The position numbers and the translations under genes are program-made. From contig JAYFQF010000014.1 in the NCBI GenBank assembly GCA_034927285.1, positions 62,001 through 126,000 of the forward strand: 64,000 bases of DNA, given 5' to 3'. The notes under the pieces are model-generated. The model saw only the letters and a list, made by a program, of their open reading frames with translations. It had not been told where the DNA came from and did not search any database. Every line of letters begins with the position of its first letter. The stretch's first letter is position 1. Source of the stretch: JAYFQF01 sp034927285 (GTDB taxonomy: Bacteria > Bacillota > Peptococcia > DRI-13 > UBA5745). Shown one piece after another: positions 44,094 to 51,199 of this stretch.

Positions 44094-44121
44094 AGTATAC
44101 TGCATTCTTTTTCCCTGTCAA
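44094..44121 (-). promoter_or_regulatory. Sigma-A promoter upstream of the M20/Gld operon
   Basis: On the minus strand TTGACA (44121-44116), 16 bp, TATACT (44099-44094). The predicted start near 44087 leaves an unusually long leader of about 370 nt before the first M20 gene. Confidence 0.7.
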
Positions 44122-44171
44122 TCATGTTTCCTTAAATCCTTGATTCAAAAGAACTCTTCCTTCATTTCCAA

Positions 44172-44196
44172 TAAAAAAAGCGCCCGGGCAGGGCGC
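44172..44196 (-). terminator. Terminator of the IclR gene
   Basis: On the minus strand GCGCCC-TGCCC-GGGCGC is followed by seven T (44179-44173). It lies 57 bp after the IclR stop codon and isolates it from the M20 promoter. Confidence 0.85.
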
Positions 44197-44252
44197 TAAT
44201 TCCAAACGGTCCCGAATTGCCTCTGTGCAAAACGGAACCGTTAAATTTTGCT

Positions 44253-45038
44253 TTATCCGGAATAGCCTAAATTAGCGGAAATTTTAGTGATATATTCGGA
44301 TAAATAGTCCAGTATCTCCTGTTTTTTGGCCTCGGTAATTCTGGCGTAGGGAGTACTTACGCTTAAAGCGGCGATAATTTTTCCGGTATAGTCACGTATC
44401 GGCATCGACAGGCAATAAAGCCCGATACAAAACTCCTCGTTGTCTACCGCATACCCCTGTTTTCTGACTTTCTCCAATTCCTTCAGATATTCGTCGATCA
44501 TCAGGATCGTATTATGGGTATACTTCTTTAATCTGCCCCTATCCGAATCCATCAGATCCCTTACTTGCTCCTCGGGTAACTCGCTGACCAGGATCTTCCC
44601 TAAGGCTGTGGCATGCAGCGCTTCATGCTCCCCGGGCTGCATGTTAACCTGGAGATTTTGCTGAGAGCCTTCGATTTTCGAGATGATCACCACCTCGCCT
44701 CCCCGCATGACGCCCACATTCACAGTTTCGTGAACTCTCTTGCTCAGATCGATCAGCAGGGCGGGATCCATATTATAAAGCTGATTTTGTTTGGGCACCA
44801 TCTGGCCTGCGGTATAAAGCCCCCAGCCTAAACGGTATTTGTTGGTTTCTTCATTTTTATCAATATACCGGTAGTACATCAGAGTATCCAATATGCGATG
44901 AATCGTGCTTTTGCCGAGGCCAAGTTTCCTGCTCAATTCGCTGATCCCGATACCGCGGCTGGTAGAATCCTGAGCCAGGATCTCAATAATTTCCAACGCT
45001 TTGATTACTGTTTGAACCGGATATTTGGGTTTTTCCAT
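44253..45038 (-). CDS. IclR family transcriptional regulator
   Basis: A 261-residue IclR regulator. The N-terminal winged helix (about 8-70) contains ISELSRKLGLGKSTIHRILDTL as the helix-turn-helix (split: SELSRKLGLGKSTIHRIL). The C-terminal effector domain (about 85-255) includes LHATALGKILVSELPEEQV and GYAVDNEEFCIGLYCLSMPI-type sequence with the conserved Cys. ATG at 45038 lies eight bases after GTGGAG. It is transcribed alone from its own promoter. The nearby repeated operators make it the prime candidate for controlling peptide and sulfur-amino-acid genes; the effector is unknown. Confidence 0.92.
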   Translation of the reverse strand: MEKPKYPVQTVIKALEIIEILAQDSTSRGIGISELSRKLGLGKSTIHRILDTLMYYRYIDKNEETNKYRLGWGLYTAGQMVPKQNQLYNMDPALLIDLSKRVHETVNVGVMRGGEVVIISKIEGSQQNLQVNMQPGEHEALHATALGKILVSELPEEQVRDLMDSDRGRLKKYTHNTILMIDEYLKELEKVRKQGYAVDNEEFCIGLYCLSMPIRDYTGKIIAALSVSTPYARITEAKKQEILDYLSEYITKISANLGYSG

Positions 45039-45096
45039 TTTTTTCACTCCACTACTGCATTTTTAAGAATGATAACCAATAAATCCATCTTAGGTT

Positions 45097-45125
45097 ATTC
45101 TAACATCTGAAAAGAATGAAAGCAA
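45097..45125 (-). promoter_or_regulatory. Probable promoter of the IclR gene
   Basis: On the minus strand TTGCTT (45125-45120), 17 bp, TAGAAT (45102-45097), with an upstream TG at the -10. An 11-bp palindrome GTTATTCTAAC overlaps the -10 box, which would allow autoregulation. Confidence 0.5.
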
Positions 45126-45434
45126 CAAGGTTTCTTAAGAAGGGAAAAATGTTCTGTTATATGGTCTTTGCAATTTTTGGGCTTCAATCCCTCCTGGCAT
45201 CCTAAAGAAAAGGCGGCTTTGGATACTTCGACGAGCGGTATCCATGTCAGGACCGGCTCCGGTTTCTTCCCCTCCATTGCTCCCCCTTCCTGCATCCTCT
45301 ATCAATATAATCGGATATATGAATATATCGGGCATACACCCGGTTTTATATCCCATTCCTGTTCATCCGCCGGGTGTCGGCATACAGGCCCCACAAATGG
45401 AGGCACAATTACTTCTCCCCCCTGGTCCTGCCGC
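45126..45434. other. Gene-free stretch upstream of the IclR promoter
   Basis: Nothing recognisable. A 60-codon minus-strand frame (45095-45277) has a fair ribosome site, but it runs through the IclR promoter and resembles no family I know. GTTCTGTTATATGGTCT at 45151 is only a half-match to the operator pattern. Confidence 0.4.
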
Positions 45435-46034
45435 CTAAGGACGCTCATCCTTAAATTCCACGTCGATGGCCTGTTCCTTTTCTTCTTCCCAGCTTTCGGC
45501 AGACTCATAAGGGTCGTCCACCACGGAGCCCCCTTCTTGGCCGCCGTCAGCGCCGCCGTCAGCGCCGCCGCCGAAGCCGCCCCGCCAGCCGCCGCCGGTC
45601 CGGGAGCCGCCGCCCTGAACGCCGTCCTGCCGGTCTTCCGGCAATTTAAACCCTTTGGCCCGCAGAAGCTCCGCTTCCTCGGCAGAGGCCGGCTGCCAGC
45701 CCTGGGATAATCTTCTCATGATATGGTAACGATTATAGATAAAGGGTACGATCAAATGGATCAACCCCCGGGTAAAATAGGTCGCCAGAAAATAGAGGAA
45801 GCCAAACAGCCAGTCGCCTTTAAGAAAAGGGGTAAACCACCAAAACAGTAAAGTACTCCAGGAAAAACCGATCTTGCAGGTTTCGATCCCGCCGTAGGGA
45901 CTCGTCAGGGTAACATAAACGCCGCCGGTATAAAAAAACATCTCTTCACCTTCCAATTTTATCGCCGGATCTGTTGCCCTTATCTTATCGTCTTTACCGG
46001 GTCTTAGCAAGGCCTGAGGGATTAATTCATTCAT
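45435..46034 (-). CDS. Membrane protein with Gly-rich acidic tail (DUF2628-like), unknown
   Basis: A 199-residue protein. KIGFSWSTLLFWWFTPFLKG, followed by two hydrophobic segments (about 70-105), resembles the small DUF2628 membrane module; the rest is different. Residues about 135-165 are Gly-rich (GGGWRGGFGGGADGG) and the C-terminus is strongly acidic. No clear ribosome site precedes the ATG. It is divergent from the pepV-like gene 59 bp away. Function is unknown; it may be a small scaffolding or interaction protein. Confidence 0.7.
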   Translation of the reverse strand: MNELIPQALLRPGKDDKIRATDPAIKLEGEEMFFYTGGVYVTLTSPYGGIETCKIGFSWSTLLFWWFTPFLKGDWLFGFLYFLATYFTRGLIHLIVPFIYNRYHIMRRLSQGWQPASAEEAELLRAKGFKLPEDRQDGVQGGGSRTGGGWRGGFGGGADGGADGGQEGGSVVDDPYESAESWEEEKEQAIDVEFKDERP

Positions 46035-46093
46035 TGTTCACAGCAGCTTTTTTGTGATAATATATATCTGAAATTCAATTTGCGAGGTGCTAT

Positions 46094-47404
46094 ATGTTTG
46101 ATGAAGCTATCGACAAACTCAAGGATGAGTTGATCCGCTCTCTCTGCACCAATATCCGCATTAAAAGCGACGCGCAGCCGCCGGAGGATGGCAAGCCCAA
46201 CGGTCCCGGTGCCGCTCACGCCCTGGAGCATGCCCTGCGCACGGCAACCCAGCTGGGCTTTCAAACCAAGGATCTGGAGGGTTACGCCGGCTATGCCGAG
46301 TATGGTCAGGGCCCGGAGATGGTGGCTGTCCTGGGGCATCTGGACGTCGTGCCTGCCGGCGACGGCTGGGTCCATCCCCCCTTCGCCGGTATCATCGACG
46401 ACGGCAAAATCTACGGCCGGGGCACGGTGGACGATAAAGGCCCGATTTTTGCCGCTCTTTACGGTTTAAAGGCCATTAAAGACAGCGGCCTGCCCCTTTC
46501 CCGCCGTATCCGTATTATCTTCGGCGTCATCGAGGAAACCGGCTGCCAGGACATGGAACACTACGTAGACAAGGAAGAACTGCCGGTAACCGGCTTCACG
46601 CCGGACTGCAGCTTTCCGGTGATCCATGCCGAAAAAGGCGTGCTGAACGTTACCTTCGTCAAAGAATTCCGGGAGCTGGAGGATTCCTATGTTACTTTGG
46701 AAAGCCTCTCCGGCGGCAACGCCGTAAATATGGTTCCGGATAAGGCTTCGGCGGTAATCCGGGTAAACGGCCAGGAAGTGCAGCTTTCCACCACGGGAAA
46801 ATCCGCCCACGGCAGCAGGCCGGAACTGGGCAAAAACGCCTGTTTTCCTATGCTGGACGTGCTTTCCCGGCAGGACCTGCCTTTGGAAATCCAGGACTCC
46901 TTCGCCTATCTTGCCTATGCTTTAGGCCAGGAAACCCTGGGGGAAAACCTGGGCATTGCCTGTACGGATCAGGTTTCCGGGCCATTGGTGGTAAATCTGG
47001 GACTGTTGAAGGGAGATATGAAACAGCTCCGGGGCAGCCTGAATATCCGCTATCCGGTAACCGCCTCCAAGGACAAGCTGCTTTCCGGGCTGTCCAAGGA
47101 CTTTGCCAAGGGCGGATTCGAGCTGGAGTCCTTCAGTCATATGCCGCCGATCTTCGAGCCTGTCGATAGCCCCCTGGTAACTGCCCTAAGTCAGGTTTTC
47201 ACCGAAAAAACCGGCATGGAGCTTCCTCCCGCCTCCACCGGCGGCGCCACCTATGCCCGCTCTATGCCGAATATCCTGGGCTTTGGCCCCCAATTTCCCG
47301 GAGAAGAAGATCTCTGCCATCAGCCCAACGAGTTTATCAGCGTGGATCGGTTGGTGCTTTTAGCCAAGATCTATGCTCAAGCCATGTACGAACTGGCCAA
47401 ATAA
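46094..47404 (+). CDS. PepV-like M20 dipeptidase (Sapep family)
   Basis: A 436-residue cytoplasmic zinc dipeptidase. Motifs in order: VLGHLDVVPAGDGW, GRGTVDDKGPIFAAL (bridging Asp), GVIEETGCQD (catalytic Glu), FTPDCSFPVIHAEKG with the Asp ligand, the long PepV-type lid domain (about 180-330), and a C-terminal GGATYARSMPN. It cleaves dipeptides with an unblocked N-terminus, completing peptide use. GAGGTGC precedes the ATG. It is a single plus-strand gene divergent from the membrane protein. Confidence 0.88.
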   Translation: MFDEAIDKLKDELIRSLCTNIRIKSDAQPPEDGKPNGPGAAHALEHALRTATQLGFQTKDLEGYAGYAEYGQGPEMVAVLGHLDVVPAGDGWVHPPFAGIIDDGKIYGRGTVDDKGPIFAALYGLKAIKDSGLPLSRRIRIIFGVIEETGCQDMEHYVDKEELPVTGFTPDCSFPVIHAEKGVLNVTFVKEFRELEDSYVTLESLSGGNAVNMVPDKASAVIRVNGQEVQLSTTGKSAHGSRPELGKNACFPMLDVLSRQDLPLEIQDSFAYLAYALGQETLGENLGIACTDQVSGPLVVNLGLLKGDMKQLRGSLNIRYPVTASKDKLLSGLSKDFAKGGFELESFSHMPPIFEPVDSPLVTALSQVFTEKTGMELPPASTGGATYARSMPNILGFGPQFPGEEDLCHQPNEFISVDRLVLLAKIYAQAMYELAK

Positions 47405-47554
47405 CCTTTCTCCCCGCCCCTATGCCGGAATGATAATTTTCCCGGGCTGCGGTTTTTTGTCCGGAATCGTATTGAAATGATTCCCTCATGGTAATAATGT
47501 CATCGTAAAAATGTCACCTATATTGTATTTGAATGAAAGGAAGTTCCCCGGTAA

Positions 47555-48730
47555 ATGAATGTTGTTTTATTTAAAGACCTGCCCCTTTCCGAAGAAACCC
47601 AGAGAGCCATCGAGGCCCTGGGAATCAGCCGGATGACGGAGATACAGCAAAAAGCTATCCCCGTAATGCTGGAAGGCCGGGACGTAATCGGCCGGGCCCC
47701 TACCGGCACCGGCAAAACCTACGCCTTCGGCATCCCCATCGTGGAAAAAGTAAACCCAAATTCCAAGGAAGTCCAGGCTCTGATTCTGGCGCCCACCCGG
47801 GAGCTGTCCATCCAGATTGCCGAGGACCTGCAAGATCTCTGCCGCTTTAAACCGGGCCTGAAAGTCGTGGTGGCCTATGGCGGTCAGCCCATTAAAAAAC
47901 AGCTGACCCAATTGGAAAAGAAGCCGCAGATCATCGTGGCCACCCCCGGCCGGCTCCAGGACCATATGAATCGTAAGAGCATCAGCATTCGCGCAGTAAA
48001 AATCGCCATCCTGGATGAGGCTGATGAAATGCTGGACATGGGCTTTTACAAGGATGTCCGCAAAATCCTGGACCGGCTGCCCAAAAAGCGCCAGCTGTCC
48101 ATGTTCTCCGCCACCATGTCCCGGCCCGTGATGGATATTTCCTGGCTCTATCAACATGACGAGCTGGAGCTTTCGGTGGAAGCCGTGGAGGAAAGCTGTC
48201 CGAAGATCATCCAGTATTCGGTTCAGAGCCAGGGCACACAGAAGATCCATGATATCGCCGAGCTGATCCGCCAGAAGCAATATAAGCGGGTGATGATTTT
48301 CTGCAATACCAAGTATGCCACCGAGGCCCTGACCTACCAGTTGGAAAAACTGGGCCTGAAATGCGCCTGCCTGAACGGCGACATGCAGCAGGCGGAACGA
48401 AACAGGATCATGAGCGGCTTTCGCAGCGGCGAGATCGGCATCCTCATCTCCACCAATGTAGCGGCCCGGGGAATCGACGTAGAGGATGTCAGCGCGGTCA
48501 TCAATTATGATATGCCCCAGGATAACGACCAGTATCTGCACCGTATCGGCCGTACCGGCCGGGCGAAAAAAGTCGGCGTTTCTTATCTCTTTTACGACGC
48601 CGACGCCACTGAACGTCTGGAGAATCTGATTAAGTTTACCAGTTCGGTGATTACCCCCTTAGTCTTTGACGAAAACCGGCGTTTGGTGGAATTGCCCGGA
48701 GACGCGGCGGAAAAAGACCGGGAAAACTAA
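47555..48730 (+). CDS. DEAD-box ATP-dependent RNA helicase
   Basis: A 391-residue helicase with only the two RecA-like domains and no long tail. Motifs: Q-motif region LGISRMTEIQQKAIP, I APTGTGKT, Ia APTRELSIQ, Ib TPGRL, II DEADEML, III SAT, IV MIFCNTK, V AARGIDV and VI HRIGRTGRAK. It probably remodels RNA in ribosome assembly, decay or cold adaptation. Its ribosome site is weak (GAAAGGAAG about 14 bases upstream). It is monocistronic, with a hairpin terminator downstream. Confidence 0.93.
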   Translation: MNVVLFKDLPLSEETQRAIEALGISRMTEIQQKAIPVMLEGRDVIGRAPTGTGKTYAFGIPIVEKVNPNSKEVQALILAPTRELSIQIAEDLQDLCRFKPGLKVVVAYGGQPIKKQLTQLEKKPQIIVATPGRLQDHMNRKSISIRAVKIAILDEADEMLDMGFYKDVRKILDRLPKKRQLSMFSATMSRPVMDISWLYQHDELELSVEAVEESCPKIIQYSVQSQGTQKIHDIAELIRQKQYKRVMIFCNTKYATEALTYQLEKLGLKCACLNGDMQQAERNRIMSGFRSGEIGILISTNVAARGIDVEDVSAVINYDMPQDNDQYLHRIGRTGRAKKVGVSYLFYDADATERLENLIKFTSSVITPLVFDENRRLVELPGDAAEKDREN

Positions 48731-48768
48731 AGCCAAAGATTTAGCGAAAAAAACAGCCTCAGCTTAAG

Positions 48769-48808
48769 GCCGGCAGTCCGGACATCTCCGCTCAGCCGGT
48801 TTTATTTT
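48769..48808 (+). terminator. Probable terminator of the helicase gene
   Basis: CCGGC (48770-48774) and GCCGG (48795-48799) flank an internally pairing 20-base region and are followed by TTTTATTTT. Confidence 0.5.
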
Positions 48809-48833
48809 GAATTCTATTCTTGATTTTTTATTT

Positions 48834-48854
48834 CACCGGCTCCGGCCGCCGGTG
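48834..48854 (+). other. Stem-loop upstream of pyruvate kinase
   Basis: CACCGGC and GCCGGTG form a 7-bp stem with a 7-base loop, followed by TTATTT. It lies 52 bp before the pyk start, as a second terminator-like element or leader hairpin. Confidence 0.5.
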
Positions 48855-48905
48855 TTATTTGGGGCAAAACAGTGGTAAAATGAAAATGATAGGGGGGCTT
48901 TCTTT

Positions 48906-50342
48906 ATGCGTAAAACAAAAATCGTCTGTACCCTGGGGCCCGCCGCCGATTCCCCGGAAATGCTGAAGAGTCTGCTGGAAGCCGGCATGGACGTGGCCAG
49001 GCTTAATTTCTCCCACGGCAGCCATGAAGAGCATCGCCGCCGCATCCGGCTTTTGCGTCAGGTCTGCCGGGAAACCGGCCGGCAGGCGGCGGTCATGCTT
49101 GATACCTCCGGTCCGGAGATCCGCACCCGCCAGGTAAAGGGAGATAAGGCCGCCCTGGTCAAAGGACAGTCCTTCACCCTGACGGTCAGGGAAGTGGAAG
49201 GTGATGAAACTCAGGTATCCGTTACCTATGAACATTTGCCGGCTTCCGTCAGCCCGGGCCAGATCATCCTGCTGGACGACGGTCTGATCCGTCTGGAGGT
49301 GGAAAGCGCCACGGCAACGGATATCCTTTGCCGGGTATTGGACGGAGGCCTCCTGACTAACCGCCGGGGCGTAAATATTCCCGGCGCCGAGCTGCCTTTT
49401 CCCGTACTCACGGAAAAAGACAAGGCAGACCTGGCCTTCGGCGTAGCCGAAGGAGTGGATATTGTGGCGGCAAGCTTTGTCCGCAACGCCCGGGACGTGC
49501 AGACCATCCGGGATTATCTCACGGGCCTGGGCGGCCGGCAGTTTATCGTTTCCAAAATCGAAAGCCGCCAGGGAGTGGATAATCTGCGGGAGATCATCGC
49601 CGTATCCGACGGCCTGATGGTGGCCCGGGGTGACCTGGGGGTGGAAATCAGCCCCGAGGATGTGCCGCTGACTCAAAAAGAGATGATCCGTCAATGCAAC
49701 TGGGCCGGGAAAACCGTCATTACCGCCACCCAGATGCTGGACAGCATGATGCGAAATCCCCGGCCCACCCGGGCTGAGGCCAGCGACGTGGCTAATGCCA
49801 TTCTCGACGGCACCGACGCCATCATGCTGTCCGGGGAAACCGCCGCCGGAGCCTATCCCCGGGAATCCGTGATCACTATGGACCGGATCGCCCGGCGCAC
49901 CGAGGCCTCCGGGATCTGGCAGGAGCAGTTTGACGAACACTTTAATACCATGTATATCGACAACGACCCCGTCAGCGACTCAGTAGCCCGGGCTGCCTGC
50001 CTTTTGGCGGAGACCGTGGGCGCCAAAGCCATCCTGACTTCCACCCAAGGCGGCTATACGGCCCGGCAGGTTTCCCGCTTCCGTCCCCGCTGCCTGGTTG
50101 TCGCCACCACGCCGGAGCCCGAGGTGGCCCGGCAGCTTTTGATGAGCTGGGGCGTTATCCCGCTTTTAGTGGAATCCCACGCCAATACCGACGAACTGAT
50201 GGCCGGCGCCATCGAGGCGGCCGTCAGGGCGGGATTCGTCGGGGACGGAGATATTGTGATTCTTACCGCCGGTATCCCTGCCGGTAAATCCGGCTCCACC
50301 AACCTGATTAAGGTTCATCGTATCGGCGAGTCCCTGCGCTGA
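48906..50342 (+). CDS. pyk: Pyruvate kinase
   Basis: A 478-residue glycolytic enzyme: phosphoenolpyruvate plus ADP to pyruvate plus ATP. Visible: TKIVCTLGPA, ARLNFSHGSHEEH, LDTSGPEIRT, the B domain (about 70-165), VSKIESRQGVDNL with catalytic Lys, GLMVARGDLGVEI with the Mg ligands, ATQMLDSM and SGETAAGAYP. It ends at LIKVHRIGE and lacks the extra C-terminal PEP-utiliser domain found in Bacillus pyruvate kinases. GGGGGG lies upstream of the ATG. It lies upstream of lepB on the same strand. Confidence 0.96.
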   Translation: MRKTKIVCTLGPAADSPEMLKSLLEAGMDVARLNFSHGSHEEHRRRIRLLRQVCRETGRQAAVMLDTSGPEIRTRQVKGDKAALVKGQSFTLTVREVEGDETQVSVTYEHLPASVSPGQIILLDDGLIRLEVESATATDILCRVLDGGLLTNRRGVNIPGAELPFPVLTEKDKADLAFGVAEGVDIVAASFVRNARDVQTIRDYLTGLGGRQFIVSKIESRQGVDNLREIIAVSDGLMVARGDLGVEISPEDVPLTQKEMIRQCNWAGKTVITATQMLDSMMRNPRPTRAEASDVANAILDGTDAIMLSGETAAGAYPRESVITMDRIARRTEASGIWQEQFDEHFNTMYIDNDPVSDSVARAACLLAETVGAKAILTSTQGGYTARQVSRFRPRCLVVATTPEPEVARQLLMSWGVIPLLVESHANTDELMAGAIEAAVRAGFVGDGDIVILTAGIPAGKSGSTNLIKVHRIGESLR

Positions 50343-50466
50343 AATCAGGAGCTTTTGCAGGCCAAAAGGGATCGCCGCCCCTCCCCCTTGCCTAAAAATG
50401 CCTTTTCTTTTTGGGCTTGTTGGAATATAATATTTTTATGCGTTAAATCTCTAACCGGGAAAGCAG

Positions 50467-51012
50467 GTGTTTTCACTGAAAGCAAAGGAAATCAAGGAAT
50501 GGATCCTCCTGATCGCCTCCGCCGTGGTCATTGCCGTCGTTTTGCGTATCTTTGTCATTGAACCCCGTTATGTGCCCACACCTTCCATGGTCCCCACCAT
50601 CATGGTGGACGACAAGCTGTACGTAGAAAAACTCTCCGTACGCTTCGGCGAGCTGCGCCGGGGCATGATCGTTATCTTCAAGGACCCGGAGACCACCGGC
50701 AGCCAGGATTACCTGGTAAAGCGGCTGATCGGGCTGGGGGGAGATTCCATCAAAATCAGCGAAGGACAGCTCTGGGTAAATGATCAGGCCGTCGACGAGC
50801 CTTACCTGAATGAGCCGATGAAGTCCGATTTCCCGGAAGTTACCGTGCCGGAAGGCCAGGTTTTTCTGATGGGAGATAATCGGAACCATTCCCAGGATTC
50901 CCGCAGCTGGGGCACCGTGGACGAAGACTGCATCAGCGGCCAGGCTTTGTTTATTTATTACCCCGTCTCCCACTGGGGCAGCCTTTGGGGCCAAAGGATG
51001 AAATTCAAATAG
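50467..51012 (+). CDS. lepB: Type I signal peptidase
   Basis: A 181-residue membrane protease that removes signal peptides. One N-terminal anchor (IKEWILLIASAVVIAVVLRI), then the catalytic Ser in VPTPSMVPTI, the catalytic Lys in DYLVKRLIGLGGD, the GDSI box, and the C-terminal MGDNRNHSQDSRSWG motif. The start is GTG at 50467 after a weak GGGAAAGCAG; no in-frame ATG precedes the anchor. It is 124 bp after pyk and ends 80 bp before a bidirectional terminator. Confidence 0.95.
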   Translation: MFSLKAKEIKEWILLIASAVVIAVVLRIFVIEPRYVPTPSMVPTIMVDDKLYVEKLSVRFGELRRGMIVIFKDPETTGSQDYLVKRLIGLGGDSIKISEGQLWVNDQAVDEPYLNEPMKSDFPEVTVPEGQVFLMGDNRNHSQDSRSWGTVDEDCISGQALFIYYPVSHWGSLWGQRMKFK

Positions 51013-51092
51013 CAGGACCTCTTTCAAGCTCCCGGGCTGCCGGCGGAAAATCTTCCGCAAAAGATAAAGCTGCCGGCAGCGTTATCGGATAC

Positions 51093-51136
51093 AAAAAGCG
51101 TATTCCCGTCCGCGCGGCGGTGAATACGCTTTTTTT
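51093..51136. terminator. Bidirectional terminator between lepB and the YgiQ gene
   Basis: AAAAAGCGTATTC and GAATACGCTTTTT form a perfect 13-bp stem with a 16-base GC-rich loop, with A and T runs on the two sides. It serves the convergent lepB and YgiQ-type genes. Confidence 0.9.
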
Positions 51137-51199
51137 GTGGATTTTTCTTTCGCCGGGCCGCGCAAATCAAGAGTGCCCTAAAGCTTGGCTCCATCGGCT

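Noticed and set aside
43837..44199. Plus-strand 120-codon ORF in the AT-rich M20 leader
   Set aside because: GTG start with poor context; the sequence looks like translated AT-rich DNA and runs through the operator, promoter and IclR terminator of the minus strand. A degraded mobile-element fragment cannot be excluded.
45095..45277. Minus-strand 60-codon ORF upstream of the IclR gene
   Set aside because: Fair ribosome site, but it runs through the IclR promoter and has no family resemblance.
47567..48541. Minus-strand 324-codon ORF opposite the DEAD-box helicase
   Set aside because: Antisense shadow; all helicase motifs are on the plus strand.
48855..49940. Minus-strand 361-codon ORF opposite pyruvate kinase
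   Set aside because: Antisense shadow of an intact pyk gene.
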